Positions 26,967-39,206 of a stretch of DNA of 64,000 bases are shown here, in pieces. The position numbers were made by a program, and so were the translations under genes. The stretch lies in contig JAHHIA010000011.1 in NCBI GenBank assembly GCA_019359045.1, positions 209,081 to 273,080 on the forward strand, written 5' to 3'. This DNA comes from Scytolyngbya sp. HA4215-MV1. Lineage in GTDB: Bacteria; Cyanobacteriota; Cyanobacteriia; Leptolyngbyales; Leptolyngbyaceae. How positions within the stretch are numbered: position 1 is the first letter of the stretch; every line of letters starts with the position of its first letter. Below the pieces are notes generated by a model. That model was given only the letters and a program-made list of their open reading frames with translations, was not told the DNA's origin and did not search any database.

Positions 26967-28784
26967 ATGCTGCCAATTCAGCCGGAGCAGGTTCCTGTCT
27001 CAACCCTTTCCCCTCGTTATTCGCTTCGTTCTCCTTCAGTCCTGAGCAAATCGTTGCTGGCAGGTTGTTTATCCTTCTCCTGGTTGCTGTTTGGGGCAGT
27101 CCCGATCGTCGGTGCCCAAGTACCGAATGAAACCGACGAAGCCCCGTCCCTCACGACTCACTGCCAACCGAGTCAGTCCGGTGAATTTACCAATTTCACG
27201 CAACTGGTGAGTGATGTTAGCCAGACAACCAACTGGTTTCAGGAACCGGCGATCGGCATGAATAGCCTGGTTACCAGCCTCACTCCCCAGCTTGCTGCCT
27301 ATCTGAACGCCAGCCCTGCACCAACACTGCACGAAAAAGCGCGGCAAGCAAGGGTGCCAGTGATGATGTATCACGACATCTTGCCCGAAAAAAAGGTGTT
27401 CTTTGATGTTACCCCGGATGAATTTGAGAGCCATTTGCGCCAGATTCAAGCACAGGGACTGACACCGATTAGCCTGGATCAATTAGTCATCCATTTGCGG
27501 ACGGGGTTACCGTTGCCCGAAAAGCCGATCGTGCTCACCTTTGACGATGGCTACAGCGGACATTACCAGTATGTTTATCCACTGTTGAAAAAATATGGCT
27601 ATCCGGCCACATTTTCTATCTACACCGCAAAAATAGGCAAACAGTTGGGGCGCTCTAGCTTGACCTGGGAGCAACTGCGTGAAATGGCGAAAGATCCCCT
27701 GGTGACGATCGCGTCTCACAGCCTCAGCCACCCCCCCGACTTAACCCAGTTTTCGGACGATAAGTTGCGTCCCGAAATCTTTGAGTCGAAGCAAATTCTG
27801 GAGCAAGAATTGGGAATTTCCATTCATTACTTTACTTATCCTGAAGGCAAATATGACCCCCGCGTGGCTCAGATGGTGGCTGCTGCAGGGTATGAGGCAG
27901 CCTTGACGATGAACGATACGGACGAACGATTTGCCGGACAATCGGAAAGTTTGCTAGCTATTTCGCGGATTGGGCAATCGCGTCTGGCGGAGATGTTGCC
28001 GCAAGCTTGGGGGGGACCGCCACTTGTCCCCCCCACGATGGGATTTAATTTTTCTGCGTCGATTGAAAAGATACAAACGGTAATTAATAATGTGCCGTTC
28101 ACCTTTATTGCGGGGGGCAAACCGATCACGATTCATGCCAAGAGTCGCTATCAGGTGCCAGAAATCCTTGCCAGTAGCCCTGCGATCGCAGGAGTCGATG
28201 GCGGCTTTTTCTCGCTAGAATTTCTCGACTCGAATGTGATGATTGGACCTGTGATGAGCCAGACCACAGGGAAATTTATCCCTGGTAATCCCGGCGAAAA
28301 TCGAAAATTGAAAGGCAGACCGCTGATCCTGATTGGTTCGCGATCGGTCAGATTCATCCCCTTTGATCCCGACAAACATAATACTCTCGAAGGAATTCGG
28401 GCGGAAATGCCCGATGTTACCGATGCTTTTGTCGGCGCTGCCTTTTTGGTCGAAGGGAGCCAACCCCAGCCACCGGAACGGTTTGGCGCTTTGTTTGACT
28501 TCAACGCCGAGCGCCATCGGGCATTTTGGGGCATTAATCAGATGGGGCAACCGCAGATTGGGGTCTCGATGGAGCCGATCGGATCGGTCAATCTGGGTAT
28601 TGCCCTGGCAAAGGCAGGCTTTCGCGATGCGGTGATGCTGGATTCTGGCGCGAGTACATCGCTGGCCTATAAGGGCACATCGCTGGTTGGTTATACCCCG
28701 CGTCCGGTGCCCCATGTAGTGGGGTTAGTGCCTGCCGATGGCGCTTCTCAGTCTGCCAATGGCTGTGTGGTGGCGCAGCAATAG
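26967..28784 (+). CDS. Polysaccharide deacetylase fused to phosphodiester glycosidase (NAGPA/DUF2233)
   Basis: A 605-residue exported protein. Signal segment about 28-50 (LLAGCLSFSWLLFGAVPIVGA). Residues ~130-330 are a CE4/NodB polysaccharide deacetylase domain: VMMYHDI, the metal-binding TFDDGY (191-196), TIASHSLSHP (zinc His pair) and FTYPEGKYD. Residues ~375-595 are a NAGPA/DUF2233 phosphodiester glycosidase domain: AGVDGGFFSLE, GIALAKAGFRDAVMLDSGASTSL and the closing RPVPHVVGLVP. The first half removes N-acetyl groups from glycans; the second removes GlcNAc or a sugar from phosphodiester-linked decorations. The fusion suggests cell-wall or exopolysaccharide remodelling. Start ATG 26967. 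Confidence 0.9.
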   Translation: MLPIQPEQVPVSTLSPRYSLRSPSVLSKSLLAGCLSFSWLLFGAVPIVGAQVPNETDEAPSLTTHCQPSQSGEFTNFTQLVSDVSQTTNWFQEPAIGMNSLVTSLTPQLAAYLNASPAPTLHEKARQARVPVMMYHDILPEKKVFFDVTPDEFESHLRQIQAQGLTPISLDQLVIHLRTGLPLPEKPIVLTFDDGYSGHYQYVYPLLKKYGYPATFSIYTAKIGKQLGRSSLTWEQLREMAKDPLVTIASHSLSHPPDLTQFSDDKLRPEIFESKQILEQELGISIHYFTYPEGKYDPRVAQMVAAAGYEAALTMNDTDERFAGQSESLLAISRIGQSRLAEMLPQAWGGPPLVPPTMGFNFSASIEKIQTVINNVPFTFIAGGKPITIHAKSRYQVPEILASSPAIAGVDGGFFSLEFLDSNVMIGPVMSQTTGKFIPGNPGENRKLKGRPLILIGSRSVRFIPFDPDKHNTLEGIRAEMPDVTDAFVGAAFLVEGSQPQPPERFGALFDFNAERHRAFWGINQMGQPQIGVSMEPIGSVNLGIALAKAGFRDAVMLDSGASTSLAYKGTSLVGYTPRPVPHVVGLVPADGASQSANGCVVAQQ

Positions 28785-28903
28785 TGGCTGACAGAGCCTC
28801 CCCTCAGTTTGGGAGAATTTTCCTTTGACTGCGCTCAGGGCATCAGCTGGCTGAGCGCACGTCGAAGCCAGCAATTAATGAGTTCAGCCGTCCGTTCGCT
28901 AAC

Positions 28904-28941
28904 TCAGACCTGCGAGATTTTTGAAAATCTCGCAGGTCTGA
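28904..28941. terminator. 17-bp palindrome, bidirectional terminator candidate
   Basis: TCAGACCTGCGAGATTT pairs with its complement around a four-base loop. It lies in the 177-bp gap between two convergent genes (stops at 28784 and 28962). Short T and A runs at the loop and the placement fit a terminator used from both sides; palindromes of this type may also be dispersed repeats. Confidence 0.6.
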
Positions 28942-28961
28942 TCCCAATGTTCTGATGTCTC

Positions 28962-30551
28962 TTAGAGGGGACGATAGACGCGGTAGTTTATTTCGGGGAA
29001 GATATTATCGATCGCTTCTACCTTCTCTAACCAGCCCGAATCAATCTTGCCCTCATTCATATCGTCATAGATTTTGTTGAGGCGCATCAGGTGCGATCGG
29101 GTACGCCGTACCGCATAGGGGACCATCGTACCTGTGCGCATAATAAATGCCCAATCTGACGACTGCGCTAACAACAACTCCCGCGCTGCCTGGTTCAAGG
29201 CTCGCCATTCCAGTTCATCGGCGGGTTCCTTTCTTGCCAGTTCAATCATGTGCTCTGCGCCTTTGTGCAGGTGCGGATAGATCCAGGCGTTGGTTTCATT
29301 CAACCAGTATTCATGGAAGCCTTTGTAACCCCAACTGGATTGGGAAGGGCGACAAACCTGCTGGGTGGGGTGCGATCGCAAATAGTCTGCCAGGTGGGTC
29401 ATGCCATAAGTGTTCTGGTCAAACCAGGATTTCCGGAACAGATAATCGATAAACCAGGGTCCCTCATACCACCAGTGCCCAAATAGCTCCGCATCGTAGG
29501 GCGAAACAATGATGGGTGGACGCTGCATAATGCCACTCAAATGCTGAACCTGGCGCTCGCGGTTATACATAAAGTTGGCGGCATGTTCTGCTGCTTTTTC
29601 GCGCGCCCAGTAGGGGTCGTACAGTTGTTTGTCCCCCAAGCCCAACCCCCGCCCTGTAATTTTGTGATACTTAATGCCCACATTTTTGCGCTGACCATTG
29701 GGCATGACATAGGGCTTGATGTACTCGTACTCTGCATCCCAGCCCAAATCACGGTAGAACTCACGATATTCCACCGCTCCCGGATAACCAACTTCCGATG
29801 ACCAAACCTGCTGCGAAGACTCGTGATCCCGTCCAAACGCCGCTACTCCCGTTTCGGTAAAGATCGGTGCATAGGTACCAAAGCGAGGACGAGGACGGGC
29901 ATAGAGAATGCCATGTCCATCCACCAGGAAGTATCGCAACCCGGCATCTGCTAGCATCCGCTCCAATCCTTCAAAGTAGGCACATTCGGGTAGCCAAATC
30001 CCTTTTGGCGGTTGTCCAAAGGTCTGCTCGTAGTGTTCACACGCAACCTTGATCTGTGCCCAAACTGCCTGGGGGTACATCTTCATCAGCGGCAGATACC
30101 CATGGGTGGCACCGCAGGTGATGATTTCCAGGTTGTTGCTATCCAGAAATTGCCTGAATGCTTTGACTAGATTGCGATCGTACTTTTCCCAGGTATTTCT
30201 GACCTCGTTAAATTCCTTGGCGTAATGTTCCGCCAGGTACTTCATGTGCCCATTGAACTTGTTGCGCTCGATTTCCAGTTCTGTCAGTTCTTCTAGCTTT
30301 GCTAGGTGCTCATCGTAGCGTTCTTGCAGCAGGGGATCGAGCAGCATCGACACCAGCGGTGGCGTCATGCTCATGGTGAGTTTGAAGTCTACCCCGTCTC
30401 GCTTTAAGCCCTCAAAAACTTGTAACAACGGCACATAGGTTTCAGTAATGGCTTCAAACAACCATTCTTCTTCGAGAACATAATCACTTTCAGGGTGCCG
30501 AACAAAAGGCAGGTGAGCGTGTAGAACTAGGGCGAGATAACCAATACTCAT
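28962..30551 (-). CDS. GH57 1,4-alpha-glucan branching enzyme
   Basis: A 529-residue protein of the GH57/DUF1957 type. Conserved parts: GYLALVLHAHLPFVRHPE at the N-terminus, TMSMTPPLVSML, EIITCGATHGYLPLM, the nucleophile region GIWLPECAYFEG (Glu189) and the acid/base region IIVSPYDAELFGHWWYEGP (Asp353), then the C-terminal helical domain (ELLLAQSSDWAFIMRTGTMVPYA). It introduces alpha-1,6 branches into glycogen or related glucan in the cytoplasm. Length and all catalytic motifs are normal. No other glycogen gene is adjacent. Confidence 0.92.
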   Translation of the reverse strand: MSIGYLALVLHAHLPFVRHPESDYVLEEEWLFEAITETYVPLLQVFEGLKRDGVDFKLTMSMTPPLVSMLLDPLLQERYDEHLAKLEELTELEIERNKFNGHMKYLAEHYAKEFNEVRNTWEKYDRNLVKAFRQFLDSNNLEIITCGATHGYLPLMKMYPQAVWAQIKVACEHYEQTFGQPPKGIWLPECAYFEGLERMLADAGLRYFLVDGHGILYARPRPRFGTYAPIFTETGVAAFGRDHESSQQVWSSEVGYPGAVEYREFYRDLGWDAEYEYIKPYVMPNGQRKNVGIKYHKITGRGLGLGDKQLYDPYWAREKAAEHAANFMYNRERQVQHLSGIMQRPPIIVSPYDAELFGHWWYEGPWFIDYLFRKSWFDQNTYGMTHLADYLRSHPTQQVCRPSQSSWGYKGFHEYWLNETNAWIYPHLHKGAEHMIELARKEPADELEWRALNQAARELLLAQSSDWAFIMRTGTMVPYAVRRTRSHLMRLNKIYDDMNEGKIDSGWLEKVEAIDNIFPEINYRVYRPL

Positions 30552-30646
30552 ATAAATTCCGGGGTCAGTTTGGTTGAGGGATCACTTGCAACAAGGGGGT
30601 TGGATTGATTGTAAAGCAAATATGTAGAGAAAGTTTAGGAGAGTAT

Positions 30647-31666
30647 TTAGTTCTTCGTCGTGGGGCTTTTGCCTCGACTGAGGCAACCGGGCTGTTCCTT
30701 TTCTACCTCTTTTGCCTGGGTCAGTGCTGCTATATCTTTGACAACCTGCAAAAACTCCTGGAGCACAGGCGATGAATCGTTGTTTCGCCAGACGATCGCA
30801 ATTCGCTTGATCAAATTGACTCCTTCAATCATCCGGTAAACCACGCCCTTACGCTGAAGGGTCTGCACACTACTGGGCAAAATTGCCAATCCCACTTCTC
30901 CCGCAACCAAGCTGAGAATGTTGATCGCCCAGGTAGCTTTGATATTTTGCACAATTTTGGGATGAAAGCCTGCCTGGTGGCACAAATGCACAAATTCCTG
31001 ATAGAAGGGAACTGCTTCCAGGGGAGGCAAAATCAACGGTTCATTCATCAAGGTTTGAAGTGGGATTTGAGCGTGAGTCGCCAGGGGGTGGTTTTCAGGA
31101 ATCACGACGATGAGTGGGTCATCTAGGATTGGCAAAAACTGGAGATTGGGTTCGAGTGCCTGGAGACTGGGATAGCGACTATGGGGATTCAGGATGGTTT
31201 CAAACGCAGCATGAATCCGTCGATCACGCAATTCTTGAATTTGCTCAGGAACGGTGAGTTCGCGCAACTCCAATTCCACACCGGGGCGACGCCGGCGAAA
31301 TTCGCGCAACAGATCTGGCAGGATGGTGTTGGTGATGGAACTGCTGATGCCCACAGCTAGCCAGCCCCGCTCTCCCCGATCGGCTTCTTGCGCTTTGACA
31401 ATGGCGCGATCGAGGTGGGTTAGGACGAGTTGGGCTTCTTCCAAAAAGACTCGACCCGCATCAGTGAGTTGTAACGGTCGGCGTTTGCGATCAAACAATT
31501 CCACCTTTAGCATTTTTTCCAGCGCCCGAATCCGCTGACTTAAGGGCGGTTGTTCAATTTGCAATCGCTCCGCTGCCCGACTAAAGTTATTGTCGGCTTC
31601 TATCACAGCAAGGAAGTAACAAATTTGGCGTAACTCAACCTGACTCAACTGTTGAAGGTTCAGCAT
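30647..31666 (-). CDS. LysR family transcriptional regulator
   Basis: A 339-residue regulator. Winged helix-turn-helix at residues ~10-70 (LRQICYFLAVIEADNNFSRAAERLQIEQPPLSQRIRALEKMLKVELFDR), a linker helix, then a type 2 periplasmic-binding-like effector domain (GWLAVGISSSITNTILPDLLREF, PLIVVIPENHPLA, VAGEVGLAILPSS). The C-terminal ~25 residues are polar and variable. It is divergent from the sigma-like gene at 31776; a perfect 12-bp inverted repeat in the shared spacer is the probable autoregulatory or promoter element. Effector unknown. Confidence 0.92.
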   Translation of the reverse strand: MLNLQQLSQVELRQICYFLAVIEADNNFSRAAERLQIEQPPLSQRIRALEKMLKVELFDRKRRPLQLTDAGRVFLEEAQLVLTHLDRAIVKAQEADRGERGWLAVGISSSITNTILPDLLREFRRRRPGVELELRELTVPEQIQELRDRRIHAAFETILNPHSRYPSLQALEPNLQFLPILDDPLIVVIPENHPLATHAQIPLQTLMNEPLILPPLEAVPFYQEFVHLCHQAGFHPKIVQNIKATWAINILSLVAGEVGLAILPSSVQTLQRKGVVYRMIEGVNLIKRIAIVWRNNDSSPVLQEFLQVVKDIAALTQAKEVEKEQPGCLSRGKSPTTKN

Positions 31667-31674
31667 AAAACACT

Positions 31675-31731
31675 CTATTATATCTTTGACGATATTCTGA
31701 CTTCATCAAATTAGCATTGAAGATATAATAG
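31675..31731. promoter_or_regulatory. 12-bp inverted repeat carrying two outward TATAAT boxes
   Basis: CTATTATATCTT (31675-31686) and AAGATATAATAG (31720-31731) are exact complements separated by 33 bases. Each arm contains TATAAT pointing outward, toward lysR on the minus strand and the sigma-like gene on the plus strand. The layout suggests a symmetric divergent promoter/operator for the LysR protein. No strong -35 hexamer at the ideal distance was seen for either. Confidence 0.55.
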
Positions 31732-31775
31732 TTCGCCGATATAGTAAAGAGCAACCTCTACCAGCAGAAAAACTG

Positions 31776-32420
31776 ATGAGAGCGCTTGTAAGACCGTCCA
31801 AACTCGTAAGTCTGTCCCCAGAAGAAGAACTGCTGCGATCGCTCATTGCCGAAGCAAAACAGTATTCTCCAGGAAGTCTAAAGCGACAAAAGGCATTGAC
31901 TCAGGTGATTCGATTGGTCACGCCAAAGCTCTGGAAATCGAGTACGCCAGATTACAACGATGCCCTGCAACAAACCTGGGAATATTTCGCTCGCAATGTC
32001 GATCGATATAATCCCAATCTTGCCAGTGTTGTCACCTGGCTCAATCGTTACCTGCGCTGGCGGCTATCTGATCTGGCAAGTGCTCGCCAGGAAATTCCCT
32101 TTAGCCAATTTGGGCAGCCTGCGGATGGCGATCTCACCCCTTTTGAGAACATTCCAGACAAAACCGGAGACGCAACCTTACTCCTGACGGAAGTGTTGAC
32201 CTGGATGCAAACCGACCCCACGGGCGAACTACGAGCATTGCACATCCAAGATCACCCCGAAGTTACAGCGCAATTACTGCTGCTCAAACGGTTGCCCCCC
32301 CAAACTTCCTGGAAAAAGTTATCTCAAGCCTATGGTATTCCGATTCCCACTCTGTCCAGTTTCTATCGGCGGCATTGTTTTCCCCGCTTACGCAACTTCA
32401 AAGACTTTGTGTCAATTTAA
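31776..32420 (+). CDS. Atypical sigma-70-like (ECF-type) protein of cyanobacteria
   Basis: A 214-residue protein. Residues ~15-110 resemble sigma region 2 as seen in cyanobacterial ECF-like proteins: VIRLVTPKLWKSSTPDYNDALQQTWEYFARNVDRYNPNLASVVTWLNRYLRWRLSDL. The C-terminal half ends with a possible region-4-like helix-turn-helix (SWKKLSQAYGIPIPTLSSFYRRHCFPRLRNF). It should bind RNA polymerase or DNA, but targets are unknown and no anti-sigma gene is near. Divergent from lysR. Family call rests on motif resemblance. Confidence 0.65.
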   Translation: MRALVRPSKLVSLSPEEELLRSLIAEAKQYSPGSLKRQKALTQVIRLVTPKLWKSSTPDYNDALQQTWEYFARNVDRYNPNLASVVTWLNRYLRWRLSDLASARQEIPFSQFGQPADGDLTPFENIPDKTGDATLLLTEVLTWMQTDPTGELRALHIQDHPEVTAQLLLLKRLPPQTSWKKLSQAYGIPIPTLSSFYRRHCFPRLRNFKDFVSI

Positions 32421-32445
32421 CGAATTAACGGAAAAATCAAGGACT

Positions 32446-32815
32446 TTAGCCCTGCCCGATCGGTGTCTCGTCTTCACCCATTGGGTGTGCCTCCAACCAG
32501 GTGAGCAAGTCGTTCAAATGAGTGAAATCCAGCAAGGTTTCGATGCTTCTCGCTCTTCTGCCTTGGCTTCCTGGTATACCTGTGTTTTCTGTAAGGTTAG
32601 CCCCAGCATTGCTTCCACCTCCGCCCGACTCAGTTGCCCAAGCTTATAAACCATAATGGTTGTTACTAGTTCCATCATGGCACGACATACCCTGTCCGAC
32701 GGTTCTACCTGTTGCGCGTGCTAACAAATGGCGTGCTTCTACGGGTGCTTGTGCTTCCTCCAATGTTATTAACACCATTAATGCAATGCCCAGAGGCAAC
32801 TGGCGGATCTCACCT
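32446..32815 (-). pseudogene. Remnant of an Rpn/DUF4351-type PD-(D/E)XK transposase-like gene
   Basis: Three pieces in different minus-strand frames together resemble the C-terminal half of Rpn-family recombination-promoting nucleases: LPLGIALMVLITLEEAQAPVEARHLLA (about 32800-32715), MELVTTIMVYKLGQLSRAEVEAMLGL (about 32685-32600) and LDFTHLNDLLTWLEAHPMG (about 32545-32470, stop at 32446). At least two frameshifts separate them and the catalytic N-terminal half is absent. These genes are mobile and abundant in cyanobacteria. Only a fossil remains, abutting the oxoprolinase start. Confidence 0.7.
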
Positions 32816-32860
32816 TTGCATCAAAAAGAGCAAAGATAAATACATTAGCAGGGGATGGAG

Positions 32861-36685
<3,825 letters not shown>

Positions 36686-36704
36686 GCAGGCGATTGAGCG
36701 TTCT

Positions 36705-38861
36705 TTAATCCCGACCCGATCGCATCGACAAACTAATCCGCTTTAGCTTTTCATTCACCTCCAACACCCGCACCTTCACTACCTGACCGACTTTCACAAT
36801 CTGTTTCGGATCACTGACAAAGCGATCGGCGAGTTGGGAAATGTGAACCAATCCATCTTGATGCACCCCAATATCCACAAACGCACCAAAGTTTGCCACG
36901 TTGGTGACAACGCCTTCGAGCATCATGCCCACTGTTAAATCTTTGAGTTCGGTAATGCCTTCTTTGAAAGTGGCGTAGGTGAATTGGGCACGGGGGTCAC
37001 GTCCGGGTTTCTCCAATTCACTCACAATGTCTCGCAGGGTGGGTTCGCCGATCGTGTCGGTGATGTAGCGTTTCAGGTTGGCTTTGAGCCGATCGGCAAT
37101 CTTGGGGGCTTCGGTGAGGGGTAGGTTGAGATCGGTGGCGATCGTTTGCACCAGACTGTAACTTTCGGGATGCACTGCCGTGTTATCGAGCGGTTGTTTG
37201 CCGTTGCGAATGCGGAGAAAGCCTGCCGCTTGTTCAAACGCTTTGGGACCCAGTTTTGCCACTTTCAACAACTGTTTGCGTTCTTGGAAAGCTCCATTTT
37301 GATTGCGGTAAGCGACGATGTTGTTGGCGATCGCGGGCGTGATTCCCGATACGAAGGTGAGCAGTTCTTTGGAGGCGGTGTTGAGATCAACGCCGACATA
37401 GTTAACGCAACTTTCTACCGTTTCTTCCAGTTTTTGCTTCAACCGTTTTTGATCCACATCGTGTTGATACTGTCCCACTCCGATCGATTTGGGGTCGATT
37501 TTCACCAGTTCTGCCAGGGGATCTTGCAGGCGACGGGCAATGCTGATGGCACCGCGCACCGTAATATCCAGGTCGGGAAACTCGGCGATCGCCACGGGAC
37601 TGGCAGAGTAAATCGACGCGCCCGATTCGTTCACCATGACTTTGATCGGTTTGAGATCGAGGGTTTGCAAGACATCGCTGACGAAGGCATCGGTTTCGCG
37701 TCCGGCGGTGCCATTGCCGATCGCGATCAGTTCAATCTGGTGAGTTTGAATCATCTTTGCCAGAGTGCGGGCAGCTTGCTGACGCTGATTGTCGGATTGG
37801 TGGGGAAAGATTGCCTGGTATTCCAGAAACTTGCCCGTTTCACTGAGGGCAACCACTTTGCAGCCGGTACGAAAGCCCGGATCAACACCCAGGGTGGGTT
37901 TCATGCCTGCGGGAGATGCCAGTAACAGTTCTCGCAGGTTTGCCTCAAAGGTTTTGATCGATTCATCGTCTGCCCAGGCTTTTTTCTCGGTCAGGACGGC
38001 ACTGACCAGGGAGGTTTTCATCAAACGCTGGAAGGCATCTTTGAGCATTGCCTGGTAGAACTGGCGAACGACGCTGGCTTTGGTGCGGATGATTTGCGAT
38101 TCCAGATAATTTTGCACGAAAGCTTCGTCGAAGCTGAGTTCCAGGGTCAGGACTGCTTCGGTTTCGCCGCGCAGCAATGCCAGCAAATTATGAGGAGCGA
38201 TCGCATTTACTTTTGCCTGAAAGTTACGATACATCTCAAACTTGGTGCTACCTTCGGGAAAGTCGGCTTTGATCTTGGAGACAAACATGCCAGATTTCAT
38301 CAGGTACTCGCGCAGGTAAGCCCGCAGGTCTGCCCGATCGCCGATCGCTTCTGCCAGAATGTCAGCGGCACCTTTGAGGGCTTCTTCGGCACTGTTTACC
38401 CCTTTGTCGGCAGCGATGTATTTGGCGGCTTCCGCCTCCAGGGAGTTGATGGAGACGTTAGGGCGGTTGAGCGATTCCAGCCAGGTTGCCAGGGGTTCCA
38501 GTCCTTTTTCGCGGGCGATCGTGGCGCGGGTGCGGCGTTTGGGACGGTAGGGCAGGTAGAGGTCTTCCAGTTCGGTTTTTTGCAGGCAAGTTTCGATGCT
38601 GGCGCGCAGGTCGTCGGTGAGTTTGCCTTGCTCTGCGATCGCATTGAGGATAGCGGCTTTGCGGTCTTCTAGCTCGGTGAGATAAGTGTGGCGATCGAGC
38701 AGATCTCGCAGTTGCACTTCGGTCATCTCTCCGGTGCGTTCTTTGCGGTAGCGGGCGATGAAGGGGACGGTTGAACCTTCGGCTAGCAGTTCCAGGGCAG
38801 CTTCAATCTGGGCGGGACGCAGCGAGAGTTCGGTTGCCAGCAGGTGAGGGATGTTGAGCAT
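36705..38861 (-). CDS. tex: Tex family RNA-binding transcription accessory protein
   Basis: A 718-residue protein with Tex architecture: an N-terminal helical region (IEAALELLAEGSTVPFIARYRKERTGEM), YqgF/RNase H-like domain (GVDPGFRTGCKVVALSETG), a helix-hairpin-helix region (GVDLNTASKELLTFVSGITPAIANNIVAYRNQNG) and a C-terminal S1 domain (GMMLEGVVTNVANFGAFVDIGVHQDGLVHISQLAD). It binds nucleic acid and influences transcription elongation and stress behaviour. Length and order are normal. A MITE-like element lies in its upstream region. Confidence 0.96.
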   Translation of the reverse strand: MLNIPHLLATELSLRPAQIEAALELLAEGSTVPFIARYRKERTGEMTEVQLRDLLDRHTYLTELEDRKAAILNAIAEQGKLTDDLRASIETCLQKTELEDLYLPYRPKRRTRATIAREKGLEPLATWLESLNRPNVSINSLEAEAAKYIAADKGVNSAEEALKGAADILAEAIGDRADLRAYLREYLMKSGMFVSKIKADFPEGSTKFEMYRNFQAKVNAIAPHNLLALLRGETEAVLTLELSFDEAFVQNYLESQIIRTKASVVRQFYQAMLKDAFQRLMKTSLVSAVLTEKKAWADDESIKTFEANLRELLLASPAGMKPTLGVDPGFRTGCKVVALSETGKFLEYQAIFPHQSDNQRQQAARTLAKMIQTHQIELIAIGNGTAGRETDAFVSDVLQTLDLKPIKVMVNESGASIYSASPVAIAEFPDLDITVRGAISIARRLQDPLAELVKIDPKSIGVGQYQHDVDQKRLKQKLEETVESCVNYVGVDLNTASKELLTFVSGITPAIANNIVAYRNQNGAFQERKQLLKVAKLGPKAFEQAAGFLRIRNGKQPLDNTAVHPESYSLVQTIATDLNLPLTEAPKIADRLKANLKRYITDTIGEPTLRDIVSELEKPGRDPRAQFTYATFKEGITELKDLTVGMMLEGVVTNVANFGAFVDIGVHQDGLVHISQLADRFVSDPKQIVKVGQVVKVRVLEVNEKLKRISLSMRSGRD

Positions 38862-38928
38862 ACGGTCAAGGGAAGTAGCTGTTTCTGATCAGTACACGGT
38901 AGCACTTCCGTTGGCAAGATGACTCTTA

Positions 38929-39095
38929 GAGGGTGTTTGAAAAGGTGTTAGCTGTGATTTTGAGCACTCAGGGATCCCCCCTAGCCCCCTTAAAAAGGGG
39001 GGGGAATGCCTTAAAGTCCCCCTTTTTAAGGGGGATTTAGGGGGATCGTGTTTGTTGCTACTTGTGAAAGGACTTTTAAAACATCCTCTTAGAAA
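38929..39095. mobile_element. MITE-like palindromic element, copy 1
   Basis: The ends TTAGAGGGTGTTTGAAAAG and (reverse) TAAGAGGATGTTTTAAAAG are near-matching terminal inverted repeats, and the internal part folds on itself (CCCCCTTAAAAAGGGGG and complementary arm). TTA occurs at both outer ends, possibly as target duplication or part of the repeat. The end sequences resemble those of IS5-related elements, so a non-autonomous derivative is likely. There is no coding capacity. Confidence 0.75.
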
Positions 39096-39206
39096 GAGAG
39101 TTAATTGACCAAGTTATGTTTAATCATAGCTTTAGTAAATATTTTCCATCTCGATTAAGTATAGCTATAATTATTCATAAAAACTATCGACCTCCATTTA
39201 AGGTTA

